From Thiobacillus sp. (GTDB lineage: Bacteria; Pseudomonadota; Gammaproteobacteria; Burkholderiales; Thiobacillaceae), in the NCBI GenBank assembly GCA_021166845.1, contig JAJPEP010000097.1, positions 1-64,000 of the forward strand: a stretch of DNA of 64,000 nucleotides, read 5' to 3'. Below are positions 49,747-60,334 of this stretch, one piece after another. The position numbers were made by a program, and so were the translations under genes. How positions within the stretch are numbered: the first letter of the stretch is position 1; every line of letters begins with the position of its first letter. The notes beneath the pieces were generated by a model. It saw only the letters and a program-made list of their open reading frames with translations, was not told the DNA's origin and did not search any database.

Positions 49747-50814
49747 ATGGCTAACAGATACGATATGTCCGGACGCATCCTGCTGGCCCTGCTGGGCGCC
49801 GGCCTGCTGGGCCATGCGCAGGCCGCCTCGATCGTCGAATGGGAAGGCTGCAGTTCGATTACGGCGGATGTCGATCGCCTCGCGTGCTACGACCGCGTGT
49901 CCGGACGCTCGCAACCCGAAGCCGGCCCCGTCCCCGCCGGCGACACCATTGTCATGGAGCCCGCGCCGCCACCCGTCGCAGCAGCCCCCGCGCCGGAAGA
50001 ACCGCAGCTGCTGTCGGCGCTGTCGCGCCACTGGGAGCTCGACGACGAAGCCAAGCAGGGCGCTTTCCTGTTCAGGCCGCACCGCCCGAATTATTTCCTG
50101 CCGATCAAATACAGCAACTCGCCCAACAACACCCCCTTCCAGGGCACGCTTATCCAGCCCGACCTGGGGCTCGACAAACTCGAGACCGAACTGCAGCTGA
50201 GCTTCAAGGTCAAGGGAATGGAAGGCGTGTTCGGTCACGACAACGCCGACCTGTGGTTCGGCTACACCATCACCTCGTTCTGGCAGGCCTACAACGACAC
50301 CATTTCCTCGCCGTTTCGCGAGACCAACTACGAGCCGGAAATGATCCTGGCGTACCGCACGGATTACGAGATTGCCGGTTTTCGCGGCCGCTTCATCAAC
50401 CTGGGAATGGTGCACCAGTCGAACGGCCGCAGCGAAGAGCTGTCGCGCAGCTGGAACCGGGTTTACGCGCAGTTCGGGTTCGAGCGCGACAATCTGGCGC
50501 TGCTGATCCGCCCCTGGTATCGCATCCCCGAGGGCGCCGATGACGACGACAACCCCGACATCGAGGACTACCTGGGGCACGGCGACCTGCAGCTGGTTTA
50601 TCGCAAGGGCCGCAACGCCTACTCGCTGCTGCTGCGCAACAACTTCAAGTCCCCGGATAACCGCGGCGCAGTAAAGCTCAACTGGAGCTTTCCTCTTTAC
50701 GGGCGGCTGAAGGGCTACGTGCAGTATTTCAGCGGCTACGGCGAATCGCTGATCGACTACAACCACAGCCAGCAGTCATTCGGCCTCGGCGTCAGCCTGA
50801 CCGAGGGCATGTAG
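49747..50814 (+). CDS. pldA: Outer-membrane phospholipase A
   Basis: WFGYTITSFWQAYN, SSPFRETNYEPE, NLGMVHQSNGRSEELSRSWNRVY. Confidence 0.92.
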   Translation: MANRYDMSGRILLALLGAGLLGHAQAASIVEWEGCSSITADVDRLACYDRVSGRSQPEAGPVPAGDTIVMEPAPPPVAAAPAPEEPQLLSALSRHWELDDEAKQGAFLFRPHRPNYFLPIKYSNSPNNTPFQGTLIQPDLGLDKLETELQLSFKVKGMEGVFGHDNADLWFGYTITSFWQAYNDTISSPFRETNYEPEMILAYRTDYEIAGFRGRFINLGMVHQSNGRSEELSRSWNRVYAQFGFERDNLALLIRPWYRIPEGADDDDNPDIEDYLGHGDLQLVYRKGRNAYSLLLRNNFKSPDNRGAVKLNWSFPLYGRLKGYVQYFSGYGESLIDYNHSQQSFGLGVSLTEGM

Positions 50815-51019
50815 GCCACGTTTATTGGGTTTCCGGAGTTCAGTGTGGAAACTGCCACTCGTGCTTCCCGCTTGGTCAAACTGCATGATGTTGAAAGCGG
50901 ATGTTAATAACCGCATTGACCTGTTGCAGGCATACGAACCTCGGCCTGACCTACGTCTGAAATCAGCGGTAGAGCCGCCATCCAAATATTGGAGGCGGAT
51001 GCCGGGTCATCGGCCCCCA

Positions 51020-52426
51020 TCACCCCACCAACCCCGCCAGCTTCACCAGCGCCCGTTCCAGCCTGTCGTCCCACACCCGCGCGCACGACAGGCGGATGAA
51101 GTTGCGAAATTTTCCGCGCGCTGAAAACAGGGGCCCCGGGGCGATGCTCACGCCCTGCTTCAGCGCGCGGCGGGCGAGTTCGAAGCTGTCGACCTTGCCG
51201 GGCAGTTCCACCCACAGCACGAAGCCGCCCAGCGGTTGCGATATGCGCGTGCCTTCGGGGAAATATTTCATGACGGCATCGCCCATGCGTGCGACGGCGC
51301 TGGCGTATTTGCCGCGCACTTCGCGCAGGTAGCGTTCGTAGCGTCCGCTTTCCAGCAGGTCGGCCACGGCCAGCTGGGGCGCGGTGGGGCTGGCGATGCT
51401 GCTCACGTATTTGAGGTATTCGATGCGTTCGCGGTGTTTTCCGGCGGCTATCCAGCCCACGCGCAGGCCGGGTGCCAGGGTTTTGGAAAATGAGCTGCAG
51501 TGGATGATATCGGCGCGCGGGGCCAGGGCCATGCAGGTGGTGGGCCGACGGTGGTCAAATCCCAGGTCGCCGTAGACGTCGTCTTCGATGAGGGGGATGC
51601 CGTGCTTGCCCAAGAGGCTGACGAGGGCGCGCTTGTTGGCGTCGGGCATCAGAAAGCCGAGCGGGTTGCTGTAGTTGGGCACGACAACGCAGGCTTTCAC
51701 CGACCAGCGCTCCAGGGCAAAGCCCAGCGCATCCAGCGCCATGCCTTCGCGCGGGTGCGAGGGAATTTCCAGCGCTTCCAGTCCCAGTGATTCCATCACG
51801 TGCAGCAGGCCGTAGAAGGCGGGCGATTCCACTGCGACGACGTCGCCGGGCCGGGTAACGGCGCGCAGGGCCAGGCTCAGGGCTTCCTGGCAGCCGGTGG
51901 TGATGACTATGTCATCGGGCGGGATGCGGCCGCCTGATTCGCTCATGCGGCGAGCAATCTGCTGGCGCAGTTCGGGTGCGCCGGGCGGCATCATGTAGCC
52001 GGCCGAGCGGGTGCGTTGCAGACGCGCCACTTGGGCCAGGGCGCGCGCCACGGCCTGGGTGGGCAGGTAGTCGGGATCGGGCACGGCGGCACCCAGCTGA
52101 ACGATGTGTGTGTCGTTGGACGCCTTGATGAGCGCCATGGCCATGTCCTGTCCGCTCACCAGTCTCGGCCGCAGGGCGGCGAGCCTGCGTTGGGGTTCGA
52201 TGGTGTGCAGAGGGAGGCGCGCACGAACGTAGAAGCCGGAACGGGCGCGTGCCTCGATGTGGCCTTCGTATTCCAGCTTGCGGTAAGCCGCCACCACGGT
52301 GGCCACGCTCACGCCGCGCTGGCGCGCCACGCTGCGCACTCCGGGCAGGCGGGTTCCAGGTGCGTAGTGGCCTTCGGTAATGCGTTGCGCCAGTTCGGCG
52401 GCGACGTTCTGGTAAAGCGGCGTCAT
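51020..52426 (-). CDS. MocR/PdxR-type GntR regulator with aminotransferase domain
   Basis: GHYAPGTRLPGVRSVARQRGVSVATVVAAYRKLEYEGHIEARARSGFYV plus class I aminotransferase domain; start at MTPLYQ inferred. Confidence 0.93.
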   Translation of the reverse strand: MTPLYQNVAAELAQRITEGHYAPGTRLPGVRSVARQRGVSVATVVAAYRKLEYEGHIEARARSGFYVRARLPLHTIEPQRRLAALRPRLVSGQDMAMALIKASNDTHIVQLGAAVPDPDYLPTQAVARALAQVARLQRTRSAGYMMPPGAPELRQQIARRMSESGGRIPPDDIVITTGCQEALSLALRAVTRPGDVVAVESPAFYGLLHVMESLGLEALEIPSHPREGMALDALGFALERWSVKACVVVPNYSNPLGFLMPDANKRALVSLLGKHGIPLIEDDVYGDLGFDHRRPTTCMALAPRADIIHCSSFSKTLAPGLRVGWIAAGKHRERIEYLKYVSSIASPTAPQLAVADLLESGRYERYLREVRGKYASAVARMGDAVMKYFPEGTRISQPLGGFVLWVELPGKVDSFELARRALKQGVSIAPGPLFSARGKFRNFIRLSCARVWDDRLERALVKLAGLVG

Positions 52427-52600
52427 AGCGGTTCCTGTCGATACAGTCGGTGCGATTTTTGAGCGGTACAGATTTCCACTTGCCAAATCTGTACTGTATC
52501 AATTTATCAATTCTGGATCTGTACTGATAGCACTGCGATGACTACAGTGGCAAAAGGAAGCCCCCTTCCCGATGTTATTGCCATCCAGACAGGAGCGCCC

Positions 52601-52975
52601 ATGCCGAACCCGATACCCGACGCCGCCCGTGCCTTTGCCCAAGACTGGATCGCCGCCTGGAATGCGCGCGATCTCGATGCGGTGCTTGCGCACTACAGCG
52701 AAGACTGCACGTTCGCTTCGCCTTTTGTAGCCCACTTCGCAGACGAGCCCGGCGGTAGGCTTGCAGGCAAGACCAGTCTGCGGGCCTACTGGGCGGCTGC
52801 GCTGGCCGCCCTGCCTGCATTGCGTTCCGAACTGGTCGACGTACTGACGGACGTGGGCTGCATCACGATTCTGTATCGCGGCCGCCGTGGACTGACGGCG
52901 GAGGTGTTCGAGCTTGGCGCGGGCGGCAAGGTAGTGCACGGACTCGCGCTTTACGCACAGGCGGCGCAATCATGA
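52601..52975 (+). CDS. SnoaL/NTF2-like protein
   Basis: ARAFAQDWIAAWNARDLDAVLAHYSEDCTFASP. Confidence 0.85.
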   Translation: MPNPIPDAARAFAQDWIAAWNARDLDAVLAHYSEDCTFASPFVAHFADEPGGRLAGKTSLRAYWAAALAALPALRSELVDVLTDVGCITILYRGRRGLTAEVFELGAGGKVVHGLALYAQAAQS

Positions 52976-53598
52976 AAACCACGCTGACCACATCCCTGGA
53001 CGCGCCGCTTGCCAGCGGCTCGCTGGTTGCCCTGGTTGCCTACACTGTGGCGATGTCTGTCACGCCTGGACCGAACACGCTGCTGGTGCTCTCGTCCAGC
53101 ATGAAATTCGGCCTGTACCGCAGCGGCTGGCATCTGCTCGGGATATTGTGGGGCATTTATCTCATGATCTGTCTCGCAGGCGTGATTCTGGGTGGACTGT
53201 ACGCTGCTGCGCCTGGCGTACAGGCTGTGCTCCGGTATGCCGCCGGGTTCTACATGTTGTGGCTGGCTGCGCGACTCTGGCGCGACGGCGCACCGCCCGT
53301 GGTGCAGGTATTGCGCCCACTCCGTTTTGGCGAGGCGGTGCTGCTCCAGCTGGGTAGTCCCAATGGCTGGCTGCTGGCCATTGCGATGATTGCAGGCTTT
53401 GTGCCCGCAGGCGGGCAGTATCTCGAACGCATGCTGACAGCGGCGCTGGTGTTCTGCCTGGCAAGCATACCGGGGCTCGTTCTGTGGGCAACCCGCGGGG
53501 CCATGCTGCAGAGCGGGATGCACAACCGCTCGTCCCAGCGCCTGCGGCGCTGCATGGCAGCGATTACGGCTGCCACGGCCCTGTTGTTCTGGACATGA
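52972..53598 (+). CDS. LysE/RhtB-family amino-acid exporter
   Basis: AYTVAMSVTPGPNTLLVLSSSMKFGLYRSGWHLLGI; ATGA overlap with upstream gene. Confidence 0.92.
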   Translation: MKTTLTTSLDAPLASGSLVALVAYTVAMSVTPGPNTLLVLSSSMKFGLYRSGWHLLGILWGIYLMICLAGVILGGLYAAAPGVQAVLRYAAGFYMLWLAARLWRDGAPPVVQVLRPLRFGEAVLLQLGSPNGWLLAIAMIAGFVPAGGQYLERMLTAALVFCLASIPGLVLWATRGAMLQSGMHNRSSQRLRRCMAAITAATALLFWT

Positions 53599-53732
53599 AC
53601 ACAGCTGCGCGCCGGGATGCAGAAGCTTACGAGTAAAGCGCTGGGGTCACCCATTAGCTCCCTCCGTCAATAGGGGCGAACAAAAATCTGCGCCGACAGG
53701 CGCATTCGTTTTTACTGCTTTTCCCGTACCAA

Positions 53733-54125
53733 CCGCGAAGCGGCACACTTGAGCGGCTGCGTACCTCAGATCCTCCATGGACGGGTCAAGAAGCATGAGA
53801 TCGACACCGGTCTGCGCGCTGGCGTGACCAGCGAGGAACGCGAGCGTATCAAGGGGCTGGAGAGCGAAGTCAAGGAACTGAGCCGCGCCAACGAGATATT
53901 GAAACTGGCCAGCGCGTTTTTCGCCCAGGCGGAGCTCAACCGCCACACCAAGAAGTAATGGCCTTCATCGACGGCGCCGGGCCATCTTCGGGGTCGAGCC
54001 AATCTGCAAAGCATTGCAGATTGCCCCGTCGGGCTATCACCTTTATGCGACGCGACAGAAGAGCCCAGCGCTGCGCAGTGCACGCGCCCAGCGAGACGAC
54101 GCCTGACGCAGCACATCCCCTTGGG
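53733..54125 (+). mobile_element. IS3-family insertion sequence remnant (orfA 3' part plus frameshifted orfB 5' part)
   Basis: [57 protein letters not shown]; then orfB-like FGVEPICKALQIAPSGYHLYATRQKSPALRSARAQRDD readable only across frames. Confidence 0.85.
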
Positions 54126-54141
54126 CATGGCAATGCCAAGT

Positions 54142-55020
54142 CTAATTTCGCGAGATCTCTTTGAGCATTCCATCCAACCAATCGAGAACTGCACGAATCC
54201 TGGCCAAATTCCGAATATCCCGATGAACCACTAGCCAGATCGGCCTCGGCGGTATGGCCACCGATATCGCGATAGGCCGCAACCGTGCCCCCCGCGCCAG
54301 GAAATGGGGTAAGACGGTCAGCCCCAACCCTGCCACGGCAGCGGCCAACCTGGCATGCGTATCGTCGCTACGGAGAAGAAAGCGGCCGCCAGTTGCCGCT
54401 TCATCCAGCCATCGGCTTTCGTCGACGTGGCGAAGCCGCGCACCATAGCCGATAAAGCGGTGCTGCCTCAGTTCCATCATTTCATGAGGCATTCCGAGGC
54501 TTTCGAAGTAGGTCCGGGCACCATAGAGGCCGAGTCCCATTCCGCCGATTTTTCGCGCAGCCAGATCACCTTCGACTGGCCGGAACAAGCGCACCGCAAC
54601 ATCCGCCTCGCCGTGAATCAGATCGGCGCTAGCTGAAGATGGCAACAGCGTCACATCTAGCAGAGGGAAATCCTCGTGGAGTTTCAGCAACCCTGGAGCG
54701 ATCACATGGATCGCCAGCCCTTCCGGAGACGCGATGCTCACATTGCCCCGAATTTCATTCTCTTCGCCACTGCGACGCAGGCCTCGCGCAGCATCTTCCA
54801 TGGATTCCGCCGCGCCCAGGATGCCCCGCCCCTCGTCGGTTAGCGTCAGCCCCTGAGCGTGCCGATGAAACAGGCGTACGCCCAACGATTGTTCCAGGGC
54901 ATCGATTCGCCTTCCCACCGTCGGTTGATGACAGCTGAGAAGTCGGCTCGCTGCGGTGAGGCTGCCGCCTCGAACCGCCGCTAGAAAATAGCGAATGTCA
55001 TTCCAGTCCATGATATTCAT
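54142..55020 (-). CDS. LysR-family transcriptional regulator
   Basis: MDWNDIRYFLAAVRGGSLTAASRLLSCHQPTVGRRIDALEQSLGVRLFHR. Confidence 0.94.
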   Translation of the reverse strand: MNIMDWNDIRYFLAAVRGGSLTAASRLLSCHQPTVGRRIDALEQSLGVRLFHRHAQGLTLTDEGRGILGAAESMEDAARGLRRSGEENEIRGNVSIASPEGLAIHVIAPGLLKLHEDFPLLDVTLLPSSASADLIHGEADVAVRLFRPVEGDLAARKIGGMGLGLYGARTYFESLGMPHEMMELRQHRFIGYGARLRHVDESRWLDEAATGGRFLLRSDDTHARLAAAVAGLGLTVLPHFLARGARLRPIAISVAIPPRPIWLVVHRDIRNLARIRAVLDWLDGMLKEISRN

Positions 55021-55118
55021 TCTCGCATATTGGCCATGCATTTGCGGGTATGGCCATGCGCAATTGGTTTCTATAACGTTCGTGCCATTCTCTCCTAACA
55101 ACTTCCCGGAGCCCAAGG

Positions 55119-55607
55119 ATGTTACCGCTGCAAACTGTGGATCACGCTGCCATCAAGACAGGGCAGCTTCTTGCTATCGTCACGCTGACGGGAGCCTTCA
55201 TATTCAACCGTTGGGAGCCCGTCGCCGCGTTGGCGGCCGTTTTCCTCATCACTGCCATCACATGGCGCTATGGCCCATTCTTCCTGGTCTATCGGCTGAT
55301 TCTTCTTCCGCTCAAACTGGTGCGCCCCGACATGCGTCACGACAACACCCAGCCGCACCGATTCGGCCAGGCCGTCGGCGCAGTCAGTGCACTAGTTGCC
55401 GCAGCAGCGCTCTATTCAGGCCATCACACGGCGGGGTGGGCGCTGGTTGGGGTACTAATCGCCCTGACAGGTCTCTCCTTCATGGGGTGGTGCATAGGGT
55501 GCTTCATCTACTATCAGTTGAACCGCCTGGGGATCGGAGGTTTTTTTGCGCGTTCACCGACCGACGGCGGTGTACCGCTCGGAAGCCGTCCGCGCAAAGA
55601 CTCATAA
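55119..55607 (+). CDS. DUF4395-like membrane protein
   Basis: Hydrophobic helices, MGWCIGCFIYYQLNRLGIGGF. Confidence 0.75.
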   Translation: MLPLQTVDHAAIKTGQLLAIVTLTGAFIFNRWEPVAALAAVFLITAITWRYGPFFLVYRLILLPLKLVRPDMRHDNTQPHRFGQAVGAVSALVAAAALYSGHHTAGWALVGVLIALTGLSFMGWCIGCFIYYQLNRLGIGGFFARSPTDGGVPLGSRPRKDS

Positions 55608-55617
55608 CGACCCAGCC

Positions 55618-56022
55618 ATGATAGAGCGGCTGCTTGGCATCCTGGGCCTGCTACTTACACTTTGGTTCGTAGCCACCTGGTTCCGTATTCGTCAACGTGC
55701 AATTATGGATCGGCAGGCGCCGCCGATGCACGACGGCATTCCATTGTTGCTCACGGTAGTTTCCAGGCATTGTGCCGTTTGTCCCGCCCAGAAACGCATC
55801 GTTGCCGAACTGGGCGCTCGCTACTCGGCTACAAGGCTCAAGGTGATACTGTTGGACGCGGAAGCGGAGCCCGAGCGCGTCCGGGCGCTGAGTGTCATGA
55901 CCGTACCGACTACCCTGTTGTTTACAGCTGGAGGGACGGTGGCCCATGTCAATAATGGACTTGTTGGGCTGGAGGCATTGATGCGCCAGATCGACGGACT
56001 GCCACTAACCCAAGGAAAATGA
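55618..56022 (+). CDS. Thioredoxin-fold protein, N-terminal TM
   Basis: LLTVVSRHCAVCPAQKRIVAEL, MTVPTTLLFTAGGTVAHVNNGLV. Confidence 0.85.
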   Translation: MIERLLGILGLLLTLWFVATWFRIRQRAIMDRQAPPMHDGIPLLLTVVSRHCAVCPAQKRIVAELGARYSATRLKVILLDAEAEPERVRALSVMTVPTTLLFTAGGTVAHVNNGLVGLEALMRQIDGLPLTQGK

Positions 56023-56029
56023 GAAAAGC

Positions 56030-56737
56030 ATGACGTCCCACGACAGATTCGAGGTCTCCCAGCATTTCGATGCCGCGCTTGCCGAACGTTACGAGCGGAG
56101 AATCCGCATGTTCTGTCCGAGCTACGATGCGCTGCACGAAATGATCGGCGCCTTGTTCAGCCGCTTGCCAAAGGATGCCAGCATTTTGTCGGCTGGGGCC
56201 GGTACCGGTGCTGAGGTGATTCGCCTGGGAATGCGTTCTCCATCCTGGCGTTTTGTAGCGGCAGATATTTCGCCGGACATGCTTCACGTATGCCGAGAGC
56301 GGGTGGAAGGTCAGCGCATGTCCGGACGGGTTGAGTATTTCCACGGCCGCCTGCGGGACTACTGCCCCCCATTGCCATTTGACGCGGCAACGTCGATATT
56401 CGTTTCCCATTTCATCCTGTCGCGGGAAGAGCGCATGGCTCATTTCCAGGCCATCGCCGACAGCCTCAAACCGGGCGGCCTCCTGGTCTTTGGGGACTTA
56501 TACGGCGACAGGCACTCCGTTAACTTTGCTCATCTGCTCGCATCATGGCTGGATGGGTATGCGGCGCATGGGGTCTTAGAGATGGAACTCAATAAGGACC
56601 GCGAACACATCGAACACGACATCGCATTCATCCCGGAAAGCGAATTGCTCGACCTCCTTGAGAGATCCGGTTTCTCAAGGCCCATCCGTTTCTATCAAAC
56701 GTTTCTGTTTGGTGCTTGGGTGGGATACAAACTCTAA
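56030..56737 (+). CDS. SAM-dependent methyltransferase
   Basis: ILSAGAGTGAEVIRLG, DISPDMLHVCRERV, LKPGGLLVFGDLYG. Confidence 0.9.
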   Translation: MTSHDRFEVSQHFDAALAERYERRIRMFCPSYDALHEMIGALFSRLPKDASILSAGAGTGAEVIRLGMRSPSWRFVAADISPDMLHVCRERVEGQRMSGRVEYFHGRLRDYCPPLPFDAATSIFVSHFILSREERMAHFQAIADSLKPGGLLVFGDLYGDRHSVNFAHLLASWLDGYAAHGVLEMELNKDREHIEHDIAFIPESELLDLLERSGFSRPIRFYQTFLFGAWVGYKL

Positions 56738-56886
56738 ATTAGGATGGCCGTGTGCAAACGATAGGAGTCTAGGCCACTTGAACATGGAAATATTACGCCA
56801 AATGCAAGCCGCCGCATGATTATCATGCATGCGACTTGCTCATGAAAATTGGGGCTTCTTCAAACCTTCCTTAGAGCGCACACCCT

Positions 56887-57360
56887 ATGGCCGCCCACAT
56901 CGCAGAAGTACTCTGGTCTCGTGCTGAGCAGAAATTCATCGACGGCCTCTACAGCAGAAAACATATTCTTCGTTTCGATGGTGGGATTGAAGTACCTGGC
57001 TCCGCATCGCCTCATCTTGTCACTTTGCCCTACTCTGCGGCCGATGCCATTGATCCTGAGGAAGCCTTTGTTTCGTCGCTCTCAAGTTGCCACATGCTTT
57101 GGTTTCTATCCATCGCTGCAAAGCAAGGATTCGTTATCGACCATTACCACGACATCGCCGAAGGGATAATGGAAAAGAACTCAAACGGAAAACTTATGGT
57201 GTCAGTCGTTACACTGCATCCCGCCGTGAAGTTCTCAGGCGAAAAGCAACCAACCTCTGTCGAACTTGAGCAACTTCATCATCAGGCGCATGACGAATGC
57301 TTCATTGCAAATTCTGTAAAAACCGAGGTTCGCTGTGAGCCAAGACAAAGTGCGCTCTGA
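56887..57360 (+). CDS. OsmC-family protein
   Basis: DPEEAFVSSLSSCHMLWFLSIAAKQGFVIDHY. Confidence 0.9.
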   Translation: MAAHIAEVLWSRAEQKFIDGLYSRKHILRFDGGIEVPGSASPHLVTLPYSAADAIDPEEAFVSSLSSCHMLWFLSIAAKQGFVIDHYHDIAEGIMEKNSNGKLMVSVVTLHPAVKFSGEKQPTSVELEQLHHQAHDECFIANSVKTEVRCEPRQSAL

Positions 57361-57426
57361 CTCGGCAGTCGAGCGGATCTGCGCGAAAAACCGCGCAAGC
57401 CGCTCGCTTCTATGTTAGCCAGCATC

Positions 57427-58020
57427 ATGAATATCCTCGTAGTTATCGCTCACCCGAATACCGACAGCTTGTGTCATGCGATGGCTCAGTCTGCCATCTC
57501 CGCTTTGACCGCGAGAGGTCATGAGGTGGTGATTGAAAACCTCTACCTTTCCGGTTTTTCGCCCGCTCTCACGCTCGATGAACGCAGAAGCTACTACAGC
57601 CCGTCGTTTGAGTCAGTCGCCGTTAGAGATCAAATCGACCGCCTGGTCTCCGCTGAAGCCATGGTGCTTGTTTTTCCCACTTGGTGGTTTAGCTTTCCGG
57701 CCACATTGAAAGGGTGGTTTGACCGTGTCTGGGCTCCTGGAATCGCCTACGATCACGCCACCGATTTCGGCCCAATTAAGCCAAGACTCGAAAATCTCAG
57801 AAAAACATTGGCGGTTACTTCTCTTGGTTCGCCATGGTGGGTTGATCGCTTGGTGCTGCGGCAACCAGTGAAGCGGGTACTGAAGACTGCCTTATTGGGT
57901 ACCTGTGCGCCAAACTGTCGGTTTGAGATGCTGTCGCTTTACAAAGCGGAATCTCTTACGCAACCTCAAGTTCAATTATTCTGTTCGCGTATAGAGCGCG
58001 TCCTTTCGAAATGGCTATGA
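57427..58020 (+). CDS. NAD(P)H-dependent quinone oxidoreductase, flavodoxin-like fold
   Basis: MNILVVIAHPNTDSLCHAMAQSAISALTARGHEVVIENLY; FPTWWFSFPATLKGWFDRVWAPGIAYD. Confidence 0.92.
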   Translation: MNILVVIAHPNTDSLCHAMAQSAISALTARGHEVVIENLYLSGFSPALTLDERRSYYSPSFESVAVRDQIDRLVSAEAMVLVFPTWWFSFPATLKGWFDRVWAPGIAYDHATDFGPIKPRLENLRKTLAVTSLGSPWWVDRLVLRQPVKRVLKTALLGTCAPNCRFEMLSLYKAESLTQPQVQLFCSRIERVLSKWL

Positions 58021-58184
58021 CTGTCAACCGGACCGCCCGCAAGCTGCGCTTGCGGGTTCCCTCCGCGCTTCGCGGCAAACACCTGTCATATGGAGCGGTT
58101 AGCCTGACCGGCAGAACGGCCGATAAAGAGCCGATCGCCGATACCCGCGTGAACGTCCGCGGCCCAGCAGATCCTCCCCCTCCC

Positions 58185-59039
58185 TTATTTCCCTTTCGGC
58201 AGCGCCTGTTCCAGCAGCGCACGCACGTACTTCACCGGAATGGCGTAGCTGATCCCGCTCGGCGCAGTGAGCGCGGCCTCCTTGGCGCCTTTCACATACA
58301 CTGAATTGAGCACGCCCAGCACTTCGCCGGTGTCGGGATGCCATACGGGGCTGCCGCTGTTGCCGGGGTAGGCGATGGCGTCGAGTTCGAACACCTCATA
58401 CGCATCTTTTGCCTGTTTCAGGGTGCGCACGGTCAGCTGCGCGGCGCTGGAGAGCGGGGTGAAAATGGGAATGATGGCGGCCAGTCCGGCGCGGTGGGTG
58501 GACGGGTTGAGCCCGAGCACCGAGCCGATGGGATAGCCGGTGAAATACAGCTGCCAGCCTTCGCGCGCGCGGCTCGAGTCGCCCAGCGTCAGCGCGGGAA
58601 GCGGGTCGCCCTCGATTTTCAGCAGCGCCAGGTCGCGCGCTTTATCGGTGGCGACCAGCTTGGCGCGTCGCACGGTCATCTGGCGGTCGCGCCCGACGAA
58701 GACGGCATGGGTTTCCTTTTTTTCGCTGTCCAGCAGTTTGGCAAAGATGTGCGCGCACGACACGACGTAGGTGCCGTCCAGCACGGCGAAGCCGGTGCCT
58801 TGCAGGTTGGCGCGCGGGCGGCCGCTGGGATTGAAGACGCCGACGCCGACCACGCCCGGCTTCACCGATTGCAGCGTGTCGGCGATGTCGGCGTGGGCAG
58901 GCAGGGCTGCCACGAGGAGAATCAGCGTCCAGCGGGTACGCCGCTTGCTGAACCATGGCACGGCCAGCCGCAGGACACGATCGGGAAGCGTCACGCAAAT
59001 TCGATACAATCCGGGCCGGAGCAAAGACTTTCTATTCAT
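58185..59039 (-). CDS. Trypsin-like serine protease (S1C/DegP-like)
   Basis: GTGFAVLDGTYVVSCAHIFAKLL, ARDLALLKIEGDPLPALTLGDSSRAREG, YPGNSGSPVWHPDTGEVLGVLNSV. Confidence 0.88.
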   Translation of the reverse strand: MNRKSLLRPGLYRICVTLPDRVLRLAVPWFSKRRTRWTLILLVAALPAHADIADTLQSVKPGVVGVGVFNPSGRPRANLQGTGFAVLDGTYVVSCAHIFAKLLDSEKKETHAVFVGRDRQMTVRRAKLVATDKARDLALLKIEGDPLPALTLGDSSRAREGWQLYFTGYPIGSVLGLNPSTHRAGLAAIIPIFTPLSSAAQLTVRTLKQAKDAYEVFELDAIAYPGNSGSPVWHPDTGEVLGVLNSVYVKGAKEAALTAPSGISYAIPVKYVRALLEQALPKGK

Positions 59040-59053
59040 AGGGGAATCCAGGT

Positions 59054-60333
<1,280 letters not shown>

Positions 60334-60334
<1 letters not shown>

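Noticed and set aside
57361-57420. Canonical attC site call
   Set aside because: The core heptamer is off consensus and no clear RYYYAAC partner was found; kept only as a speculative finding.
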